A stretch of DNA of 5,574 bases from Flavipsychrobacter sp. GTDB taxonomy: Bacteria > Bacteroidota > Bacteroidia > Chitinophagales > Chitinophagaceae. Both the position numbers and the translations under genes were made by a program. Numbering within the stretch: the first letter of the stretch is position 1; each line of letters begins with the position of its first letter. Positions 1 to 5,471 of this stretch are shown here, in pieces. The stretch covers positions 1-5,574 of the forward strand of contig JAJNBR010000209.1 in NCBI GenBank assembly GCA_021156265.1, read 5' to 3'. Under the pieces are notes generated by a model, which searched no databases, had not been told where the DNA came from, and worked only from the letters and a program-made list of their open reading frames with translations.

Positions 1-53
1 TGGTATTTGCTGCAATGACTGCAGCAGTTTTCTCATTACATAATACATTACGT

Positions 54-2384
54 ATGCATCGTGCAACGTGGGCATTAGTGATATTGCTAGGCCTGGCTGC
101 AGGGTATGTGCAAGCGCAGCCTGAGTGTGGCTTGGCGCTGAAAGGCTCAATAGTGGAAACGCACAATTTCGAGCCGGTATATCCCGCGGTTATATATATA
201 GACGAAATAAAACGCAGCTTAGAGGCGGATGAGGCCGGGAAGTTCCGCGTGGACAGCCTTTGTGCGGGCAGGTACACAGTACATGTACACGCCTCCGGCT
301 ACAATCACTTCGATGTTTTATTTGATATCCATGCCGATACGAATATCCGCTTCCGGCTGACGCATGAAACCCATATGCTGTCGCAGGTGGAAGTGGCACA
401 GGAGCGAACTCCGACCATCATCCAGTCGAAAGACCAGATGACCAAAGCCGACATTGCCGCGAATAGTGGTAAAGCGCTGGGCGATATGCTGCAGTCGGTA
501 AATGGTGTGAATACTTTGTCGACCGGTGCTACTATAGCCAAACCGGTGATCCACGGTCTGCACAGCAACCGCATCGTAACGCTCAATAACGGCATCAGGC
601 AGGAAGACCAGCAATGGGGTGGCGAGCATGCCCCGAATATCGATCCCTTCCTGGCAAATAATATCACGGTGATCAAGGGTGCCGCCAGTGTGCGCTATGG
701 TACCGATGCCATTGGCGGTGTGGTGCTGGTTGAGCCTGCTTCCCTCCCGTCGAAACCGGGTACTGCAGGTGAGGTTAACCTTGCCGGTTTCAGTAATAGC
801 CGCATGGGCGTTGCATCGGCAATGGTGGAACACAATTTCAAAAACGTCCCGGCATTCAGTATCAGAGCACAGGGTACGTTCAAGAAGGGTGGTAACTACC
901 GTGTTCCGGGTTATTGGGTGGCTAATACAGGGCTGGAAGAAAGGAACTATTCGGCGGCGGCCGGCTGGCGCAAACTACACCACGGCGCAGAGGTATTCTA
1001 CAGTCACTTTAATACGGAACTTGGTATCTACACCGGCTCACATACCGGCAACCAAAAAGACCTGGAGGCCGCTATCAATAGCCCGGTTCCGCTCGTGCCG
1101 GCCGGGTTTACATACGAGATCGACCGGCCAAAGCAGGAGGTACAACATGATCTTTTTAAAGCGAAGCTGTATGCTGATAACAGGCAGGGTGTCTGGAATC
1201 TTATTTATTCCTACCAGCATAATTTCAGGCAGGAGTACGATATTGTTCGCAAGGACGATGGGCGTGCGCAACTGAACCTGACGCTGAATACGCAGACACT
1301 TAACCTGAACCTGGACCATAAAGCACTGGGGGGTATAAAAGGACAGGTTGGCGTGGATGGTATTTACCAGACCAATACTTTCCAAAACGGCGACAGGCTG
1401 TTCATTCCAACTTATAGCTCATTAGGCGGCGCTGCTTACCTGATAGAGCGATACAGCAAAAACAACTGGACGCTGGAAGCAGGAGTTCGTTACGATAACC
1501 GCTGGTATGAGATGTTCAATGCCGAAGGACCCAGTCAGCAGTTGGTGCGGTACGAGTTCAACTATAACAATGCATCGGCTACATTGGGTTTCCGCCAGCA
1601 ACTAAAGCCAGACTGGCAATGGAATGCGACCCTTGCCAATGCATGGCGTGCGCCACAGGCCAACGAGCTATTCAGTGCAGGCTTTCACCATGGCGCGGCG
1701 CGTATAGAGCTCGGTAATAAAGCCCTGCAGTCCGAACGCTCGTATAACCTGAACCTTGAAACTGAATATAGCCGGAATAAGCTGTCGGCCGAAGTGTCGC
1801 TGTATGGTCAATATATACGAGATTATATTTTCCTGGAACCAGGTGCCGACCTGCTCACCATTCGTGGATATTTTAAGACGTTCCATTACAGGCAGACAAA
1901 TGCTTTCCTGTACGGTGCCGACGTCTCGGTGGGGTATAAGTGGACGAAACAATTAACGAGTGCAGCAAAGATATCCTTGCTACGGGCACGCGATGTCTCG
2001 GAAAACGACTGGCTGATCCTGATGCCTGCAGATAGGGCATCGCTGAATGTGCGCTACGCGTTTGAGTTGGGTAAAACCCTGAAAGAAAATTTCATTGGCG
2101 TCAATGCCCGTTACGTAGCCGGGCAGACGCGTATACCTTCCAATTTCGACGAAATCGACTATCCCAGCCCGCCGGCCGCGTATTTTATCCCTGATGCAGA
2201 AGCCGGCACCCGTCTGCAGTTGGGCAGGCAACCATTGTATGTGAGCGTAGCGGTTACCAACATTTTCAACGGCAGGTACCGGGATTACCTTGACGCCTTT
2301 CGCTATTTTATCGACCAGCCGGGTCGCACCGTGGTACTGCGTCTTCGAATGCCTTTTTCTTTTATTAACGATCAAACAAACTAA
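54..2384 (+). CDS. TonB-dependent outer-membrane receptor with N-terminal carboxypeptidase-regulatory-like domain
   Basis: Energised (TonB/ExbBD-dependent) importer of the outer membrane. Residues are numbered from the upstream in-frame ATG at 15. I prefer the ATG at 54 (Met14) because it gives a standard signal peptide: MHR, then hydrophobic ATWALVILLGLAAG, then VQA before Q35. ATG 15 would leave a long uncharged extension. No stop precedes ATG 15 inside the window, so a start further left is not formally excluded. Order of domains: carboxypeptidase-regulatory-like beta-sandwich (about 38-118); TonB-box-like segment near 122-130; plug (about 135-240) with GLHSNRIVTLNNG, WGGEHAPNIDP, VIKGAASVRYG and DAIGGVVLVEP; then a 22-strand-type barrel to the C-terminus, which includes the ANELF...GFHHGAARIELGN block (about 550-568) and the late NIFNGRYRDYLD block. 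The total of 776-789 aa is normal for the family. A lipoprotein gene follows after 3 nt, so the two are probably one operon. The plug resembles ZnuD/CirA-type receptors, but no long His-rich loop is present and the substrate is unassigned. Confidence 0.93.
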   Translation: MHRATWALVILLGLAAGYVQAQPECGLALKGSIVETHNFEPVYPAVIYIDEIKRSLEADEAGKFRVDSLCAGRYTVHVHASGYNHFDVLFDIHADTNIRFRLTHETHMLSQVEVAQERTPTIIQSKDQMTKADIAANSGKALGDMLQSVNGVNTLSTGATIAKPVIHGLHSNRIVTLNNGIRQEDQQWGGEHAPNIDPFLANNITVIKGAASVRYGTDAIGGVVLVEPASLPSKPGTAGEVNLAGFSNSRMGVASAMVEHNFKNVPAFSIRAQGTFKKGGNYRVPGYWVANTGLEERNYSAAAGWRKLHHGAEVFYSHFNTELGIYTGSHTGNQKDLEAAINSPVPLVPAGFTYEIDRPKQEVQHDLFKAKLYADNRQGVWNLIYSYQHNFRQEYDIVRKDDGRAQLNLTLNTQTLNLNLDHKALGGIKGQVGVDGIYQTNTFQNGDRLFIPTYSSLGGAAYLIERYSKNNWTLEAGVRYDNRWYEMFNAEGPSQQLVRYEFNYNNASATLGFRQQLKPDWQWNATLANAWRAPQANELFSAGFHHGAARIELGNKALQSERSYNLNLETEYSRNKLSAEVSLYGQYIRDYIFLEPGADLLTIRGYFKTFHYRQTNAFLYGADVSVGYKWTKQLTSAAKISLLRARDVSENDWLILMPADRASLNVRYAFELGKTLKENFIGVNARYVAGQTRIPSNFDEIDYPSPPAAYFIPDAEAGTRLQLGRQPLYVSVAVTNIFNGRYRDYLDAFRYFIDQPGRTVVLRLRMPFSFINDQTN

Positions 2385-2387
2385 AAA

Positions 2388-2945
2388 ATGAGAACCAATA
2401 TCAGAAAGTCAATTTTTGTCGCTTTTGCATTAATAGCAATGTCAGCCTGCAAGGATGGAGACCAGCCCGTACCTGTACAGCAGGAACTGATTACAACTGT
2501 CAAATTAGTGGTGACAGATATGAGCGGCTTCAACAAGACCTTCGCGTACAAAGTGGAAAACGGTTTTGGCACTTCATCGCCTGGAACAGTGACGAAAGAC
2601 GATGTCGTACTCCAACCCAATAAGGAATACAATGTGGAGGTATTTATTCTGAATGAAACGAAAACTCCTGCAGAAAACATCACCGAAGAAGTAATATCGG
2701 AAAGTGCCGATCATCTATTTATTTACGAGTCCAATCCGGCCGAACTGCTTACGTTTAGCAATGGTAGCAAGGATGCTGCAAATATTCCGTTCAACCAGCG
2801 TATCGTTTTTACGAGCGGTGCTGCCGGCAACGGAGAACTGCTGGTGACGCTGAAACACCTGCCTACAAACAAAGCTGCAACCAAAGCTGCTGACGCCGGG
2901 GGAGAAACAGACGTTGAAGCGAGTTTTGTGGTGAAGGTGCAATAG
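2388..2945 (+). CDS. Small TonB-receptor-associated lipoprotein, function unassigned
   Basis: A 185-aa predicted lipoprotein. Residues 1-20 form a type II signal peptide (MRTNIRK, then a hydrophobic stretch) ending in the lipobox-like MSA-C21. The residues after the cysteine are K-D-G-D, close to the K-(D/E)2 lipoprotein export signal described for Bacteroidota surface lipoproteins, so surface exposure is plausible (inference). The mature part looks like a beta-rich sandwich: ELITTVKLVVTD (33-44), PNKEYNVEVFILNE (77-90), ENITEEV (96-102), GELLVTLKHLP (149-159) and GGETDVE (171-177). From memory, these blocks match a recurrent Bacteroidota family found beside TonB-dependent receptors and generally lacking an experimental function. 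The ATG lies 3 nt after the receptor stop in an A-rich context, and a terminator follows about 35 nt after the stop. It probably helps the receptor capture ligand, but this rests on context only. It is not an SusD homologue: it is far too short and has no TPR-like helices. Confidence 0.85.
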   Translation: MRTNIRKSIFVAFALIAMSACKDGDQPVPVQQELITTVKLVVTDMSGFNKTFAYKVENGFGTSSPGTVTKDDVVLQPNKEYNVEVFILNETKTPAENITEEVISESADHLFIYESNPAELLTFSNGSKDAANIPFNQRIVFTSGAAGNGELLVTLKHLPTNKAATKAADAGGETDVEASFVVKVQ

Positions 2946-2981
2946 TTTGGCAACGTTTTTGCGGCAATTAGTAAATTGAAA

Positions 2982-3021
2982 AAACGCCTGTAAAAATCTA
3001 TTTTACAGGCGTTTGTTTTTT
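2982..3021 (+). terminator. Intrinsic terminator of the receptor-lipoprotein operon
   Basis: A perfect 14-bp stem pairs 2982-2995 (AAACGCCTGTAAAA) with 3001-3014 (TTTTACAGGCGTTT) around a 5-nt ATCTA loop. One G (3015) and then six T (3016-3021) follow. It starts 36 nt after the lipoprotein stop and before the next gene, as expected for the end of a transcription unit. The flanking A-rich left side (2979-2984) could give weak termination in the opposite direction, but there is no convergent gene that would need it. Confidence 0.88.
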
Positions 3022-3062
3022 CAAAAAACAGTATATTTATATGAACCAAAGTTTTTGTGATA

Positions 3063-3326
3063 ATGGCAACCATGATAGCCAAAGAAGAGATTCCCCAATA
3101 CAGGATCGTTCCCGCATTTGTTGATAACTCTGCTCATTGGGCCAAAGAATTGAGCTATGCCGTGAGACTTGGTAACGAATTTAAAGGCAAAACCCACATC
3201 ACGTTTGAGACCACCCAAGGTCCGCGTAGCGTTAGTACTACCGTGTGGTCGGTTACAGATAACTACCTCCAGTTAAAAGGAGGTATGAACATCCCCCTGA
3301 ATAGTATCATAGAAGTACATTTCTAA
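3063..3326 (+). CDS. Small conserved Bacteroidota hypothetical protein
   Basis: An 87-aa soluble protein with no signal peptide, membrane segment or cysteine. I use the ATG at 3063. ATG 3072 (84 aa) is equally possible, and a GTG at 3057 in the same frame is less likely; no Shine-Dalgarno sequence separates them. The N-terminal third (IPQYRIVPAFVDNSAHWAKE, an apparent helix) leads into alternating strands: KTHITFETTQGPRSVSTTVW, then a NYLQLKGGMNIPLNSIIEVHF strand-turn-strand end. The pattern suggests a compact beta-barrel or SH3-like fold (inference). I recall similar small proteins with a 'TTVW...LKGG..IP...I..V.F' C-terminal half in Bacteroidetes genomes annotated as hypothetical. It stands alone between a terminator and the next promoter, so it has its own transcript. 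No function is proposed. Confidence 0.75.
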   Translation: MATMIAKEEIPQYRIVPAFVDNSAHWAKELSYAVRLGNEFKGKTHITFETTQGPRSVSTTVWSVTDNYLQLKGGMNIPLNSIIEVHF

Positions 3327-3411
3327 TAAAACGGCTTCCTGGCGGTCTGCTGTCGGCATAGAGAATATGGCGAACCCACGTTTTTTATTTTATAGAAACG
3401 GTCATTTTTTT

Positions 3412-3419
3412 TACCTTTG
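3412..3419 (+). promoter_or_regulatory. Bacteroidota -7 promoter element (TAnnTTTG) for the ACP operon
   Basis: TACCTTTG is an exact match to the Bacteroidota sigma-ABfr -7 consensus TAnnTTTG, preceded by a T-tract (3405-3412). A TTG at the expected -33 position (about 3388-3392) is absent; that stretch reads T-rich (TTTTA), so the upstream element is degenerate. Transcription would begin a few bases downstream, around 3424-3428, giving a leader of about 65 nt before the ACP start codon. The element sits 86 nt after the stop of the preceding small gene, which supports a new transcription unit here. Confidence 0.65.
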
Positions 3420-3430
3420 CACTCCGCAGG

Positions 3431-3471
3431 TTATAAATATTTAATTTTTTAAATCAATTGAATATTTATAA
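3431..3471 (+). promoter_or_regulatory. AT-rich stem-loop in the 5' leader of the ACP operon
   Basis: An inverted repeat pairs 3431-3441 (TTATAAATATT) perfectly with 3461-3471 (AATATTTATAA). It extends inward by one T.G wobble and four A-T pairs to 3446/3456, giving a 16-bp stem with a 9-nt loop (3447-3455). It begins about 12 nt after the -7 element and ends 20 nt before the ACP ATG, so it would lie at the 5' end of the mRNA. It could stabilise the transcript, modulate ribosome access, or be a palindromic protein-binding site. It is not a GC-rich terminator: the nearest T-run (3483-3489) lies 11 nt beyond the stem. Confidence 0.45.
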
Positions 3472-3491
3472 TAATATATCACTTTTTTTAA

Positions 3492-3752
3492 ATGACTATG
3501 AATCAGCAAGAGATCATTGGCAAGATCAATGCCTTTATGATGGAAGACTTTGAGGTGGATGAACAGGCTATAACTCCTGATGCTGATCTTAAAGCTACCC
3601 TGGACCTGGACAGCCTGGACTATATTGACCTGGTTGTAGCTATCGAACAAAACTTTGGCTTCAAAGTAAAGCCCGAAGATTTTCAGCAAATGCACACTAT
3701 CCAGGATTTTTACAATTACGTAGCTAACCGCCTGCAGGCACAAACTGCCTGA
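3492..3752 (+). CDS. Acyl carrier protein, secondary-metabolite type
   Basis: An 86-aa protein with the full ACP fold: four-helix pattern and the phosphopantetheine attachment motif D-L-D-S-L-D at 38-43, with Ser41 as the modified serine, followed by the usual helix II (YIDLVVAIEQNFGFKV). It is acidic, cytosolic and would carry acyl intermediates as thioesters. It is preceded by a dedicated promoter rather than by the fabD/fabG/fabF genes that usually surround the housekeeping acpP. It is followed after 2 nt by an acyltransferase and then by dehydratase, thioesterase and ketosynthase genes, so it is probably the dedicated carrier of a polyene or resorcinol pathway (inference). The in-frame ATG at 3498 (starting MNQQEI) is an alternative start 2 codons later. 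No Shine-Dalgarno sequence is visible; the upstream context is T/A-rich, as is usual in this phylum. Confidence 0.93.
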   Translation: MTMNQQEIIGKINAFMMEDFEVDEQAITPDADLKATLDLDSLDYIDLVVAIEQNFGFKVKPEDFQQMHTIQDFYNYVANRLQAQTA

Positions 3753-3754
3753 TC

Positions 3755-4636
3755 ATGCCTTCCTGGGAAGGGCGTTCCAGAGGTACCACATTAGGTTACA
3801 CTATTTTCATATGGCTGCTGAAGACGGGCGGGCTGAAACCCGCGTACGCTCTTTTGCACCTTGTAACACCTTACTACCGGTTATTTGTTCCCAGGGCTGT
3901 AAAACCCTTGCGCTACCTGTATGAACAACGTATGGGTTATACAAAGCGTGCGGCCACGAAGCTTATCAGGAGAAATCTCATAACGTTCGGCCAGACGCTT
4001 ATAGACAAAGTCGCTATTCTTTCAGGTATCAATCCGTTTGAGCATATCAATTTTGAGGGCACCGAGAGGATATCAGCGATGTTAGAAAACGGTAACGGCG
4101 GACTGGTTGTAAGTGCGCACCTTGGCAACTGGGAGGTGGCCGGACATATGCTGCAGCGGATGAACACAACGGTGAACATACTGATGTACGATGGCGAGGG
4201 CGAGGAGATGAAGCAGTACATGGAGCAGTACGACAACAAGCGTTCTTTCAATATCATTTACATCAAGGACGATCTTTCACATATTTATGAAATGTCGGCG
4301 GCGCTGAGAAGGAATGAATTGATATGCCTGCATGCAGATAGGTTCCGTCCCGGCAACCGGACGATGTCACACAAGTTCCTTGGTGAGCGGGCGCTATTTC
4401 CCGCGGGAGCATTTATCCTGGCGTCGAAGCTCAAAGTGCCTGTTTGTTTTGTTTTTGGTTTTAAAGAGGGTAACTTTCGCTACCGGTACTATTCTTATCC
4501 CGCAAAAACGTATGAAGGCAAGGGTACAACCGGTATGGAAGCTATGCTGCATGATTATGTAGCTATACTGGAAGAAAAACTAAGGCAGTATCCTGAGCAA
4601 TGGTTCAATTACTATGATTTTTGGAAGCATGACTGA
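3755..4636 (+). CDS. LpxL/HtrB-family lysophospholipid/lipid A-type acyltransferase
   Basis: A 293-aa membrane-associated acyltransferase of the bacterial lipid A biosynthesis acyltransferase family. The catalytic H-x4-E motif is present as H122-LGNW-E127 in the context VVSAHLGNWEVAG. Other family blocks are the N-terminal hydrophobic anchor region (about 12-46), R-N-L (73-75) before the domain, HADRF (193-197), the FPAGAF segment (215-220) and PEQWFNYYDFW near the C-terminus (280-290). Length is typical. The N-terminal WEGRSRGTTLGY is, from memory, characteristic of the copies that sit in Bacteroidota flexirubin-type clusters rather than of the housekeeping lipid A enzyme. The start codon is 2 nt after the ACP stop and the last 8 nt overlap the next gene, so translation is likely coupled. 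An ACP-bound acyl group from the neighbouring ACP is the likely donor; the acceptor is unknown. Confidence 0.9.
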   Translation: MPSWEGRSRGTTLGYTIFIWLLKTGGLKPAYALLHLVTPYYRLFVPRAVKPLRYLYEQRMGYTKRAATKLIRRNLITFGQTLIDKVAILSGINPFEHINFEGTERISAMLENGNGGLVVSAHLGNWEVAGHMLQRMNTTVNILMYDGEGEEMKQYMEQYDNKRSFNIIYIKDDLSHIYEMSAALRRNELICLHADRFRPGNRTMSHKFLGERALFPAGAFILASKLKVPVCFVFGFKEGNFRYRYYSYPAKTYEGKGTTGMEAMLHDYVAILEEKLRQYPEQWFNYYDFWKHD

Positions 4637-5036
4637 TATAACTTCATATATACCCCAGAGGGCTCCGTTTATAATGGTGGACGAAGTACTTGAAGCAAGC
4701 GATAAGCTTTCAAAGACCAGCTTTGCCATAAGAGCAGGTCATCTGTTTGTCGAGAATGGTGTTTTTACTACTCCCGGATTGGTAGAAAATATGGCGCAAA
4801 CCGTTGCAGCCGGTGCGGGACACAGTGCGCAACAACAGGGCAGGAAGGTTTCCGTCGGCTATATAGGCGCGTTAAAAAATCTGAGGATTGAGAAACTGCC
4901 CAAAGTGGGCGATACAATAGAAACGCAGGTGGAATTTTTGCACTACATAGCGAATGTGCACGTCGTACAGGCTACAGTGTTTAATAACGCCGACGCCATA
5001 GCCAGCTGTGAAATGAAGATATTTGTTCAACCCTAA
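4629..5036 (+). CDS. Hot-dog 3-hydroxyacyl-ACP dehydratase (FabZ/ApeI-ApeP-like)
   Basis: A 135-aa hot-dog protein that would dehydrate 3-hydroxyacyl-ACP to trans-2-enoyl-ACP. I choose ATG 4629 because it gives the compact ATGACTGA overlap with the upstream stop, a GGAA about 5 nt before it, and an N-terminus beginning just before the family block IPQRAPFIMVDEV. ATG 4614 would add MIFGS. Numbering from ATG 4614, the FabZ-like landmarks are P14-QRAPFIMVD-E24, H43 in AGHLFVENG, and P54-GLVENMAQT with E58 and MAQ 60-62. Then VGYIGALKNL (about 83-92) and the closing SCEMKIFVQP. The canonical 'HFPG.P.MPGV' signature is not intact: the segment reads HLFVENGVFTTPGLVE, with one extra residue between His and Glu. 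I recall this form in flexirubin-cluster dehydratases, so it is probably a subfamily trait and not damage. Confidence 0.87.
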   Translation: MTDITSYIPQRAPFIMVDEVLEASDKLSKTSFAIRAGHLFVENGVFTTPGLVENMAQTVAAGAGHSAQQQGRKVSVGYIGALKNLRIEKLPKVGDTIETQVEFLHYIANVHVVQATVFNNADAIASCEMKIFVQP

Positions 5037-5048
5037 CCCTCCCGGGAT

Positions 5049-5471
5049 TTGCAAACGCTTACACATACTACAGAACTGGAAGTAAAGTTCAGCGAGGCCG
5101 ACCCGCTCGGTATAGTCTGGCACGGCCATTTCATCCGCTATTTCGAGGATGGACGCGAAGCCTTTGGTGAGACATATGGAATACGCTACCTCGATTTTTT
5201 CCGCAGCAACATAGTTGTTCCTATCGTCAACATAAACTGTGACTACAAACGCATACTGCGCTATGGACACAAGATAAGGCTGGAAACAACCTATCACGAC
5301 AGCCCGGCTGCAAAGCTGATCTTCAACTACGCCATATACGATGCCAAGACAAATGAGCAGGTAGCGAAAGGAAACTCTTTGCAGGTGTTTATGGACAAAG
5401 AGAAAATGGAGCTTATGCTGACATTGCCCCAATTTATGATCGACTGGAAGAAAAAATGGCTCAAGCAATAG
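5049..5471 (+). CDS. 4HBT-family (YbgC-like) acyl thioesterase, TTG start
   Basis: A 140-aa hot-dog thioesterase that hydrolyses acyl-ACP or acyl-CoA. The family signature is clear: VKFSEADPLGIVWHGHF (12-28), with D18 at the position of the catalytic Asp of 4-hydroxybenzoyl-CoA thioesterase/YbgC and H25 two residues after V23. RYFEDGREAF (30-39) and a conserved NCDYKRILRYG block (about 63-73) follow. The WHGxxxxYFEDGREAFG pattern is what I recall from the thioesterases of Bacteroidota flexirubin/dialkylresorcinol clusters. The only plausible start is TTG at 5049: no ATG or GTG lies in this frame between the dehydratase stop (5034-5036) and the signature, and the next in-frame Met is near the C-terminus. 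The gene is in the same frame as the dehydratase, 12 nt after its stop. Its last 16 nt overlap the next gene. Releasing or proof-reading role is inferred from context. Confidence 0.88.
   Translation: MQTLTHTTELEVKFSEADPLGIVWHGHFIRYFEDGREAFGETYGIRYLDFFRSNIVVPIVNINCDYKRILRYGHKIRLETTYHDSPAAKLIFNYAIYDAKTNEQVAKGNSLQVFMDKEKMELMLTLPQFMIDWKKKWLKQ

Noticed and set aside
4..9. TATTTG just before the ATG at 15, resembling a -7 promoter element.
   Set aside because: It is shorter than TAnnTTTG and would place transcription start at or inside the first codons. With only 14 bases upstream in the window it cannot be judged.
279..288. Palindrome GTACATGTAC with flanking GTACAC copies inside the receptor gene.
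   Set aside because: It lies in well-supported coding sequence (CarboxypepD-like domain) and is short; codon choice explains it.
305..833. Long open frames on the minus strand (305-676 and 318-833) opposite the receptor gene.
   Set aside because: They overlap a strongly supported receptor plug domain, have no recognisable motifs, and their composition (many Arg, Cys, Ser and His) is typical of antisense shadows.
679..1275. A second + strand frame of 198 codons within the receptor gene.
   Set aside because: It is entirely internal to the receptor in another frame, Arg/Trp/Ser-rich and without motif; the receptor reading continues uninterrupted through known family blocks.
3012..3039. Possible promoter for the small gene: TTTG at 3012-3015 and TATATTTA at 3032-3039.
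   Set aside because: The -7 candidate misses the final G of TAnnTTTG and the spacer is 16 nt instead of the usual 19-20. The TTTG also lies inside the terminator tail. Plausible, but too weak to annotate.
3327..3400. Possible terminator after the small gene in the GC-richer stretch around 3330-3355.
   Set aside because: Only imperfect self-complementarity (GGCGGTCTGCTGTCGGC) is present and no T-run follows it directly, so no intrinsic terminator is supported.
4872..5468. A 198-codon minus-strand frame across the dehydratase-thioesterase junction.
   Set aside because: It is antisense to two well-supported hot-dog genes, has no recognised domain and no promoter, and is a shadow of + strand codon bias.
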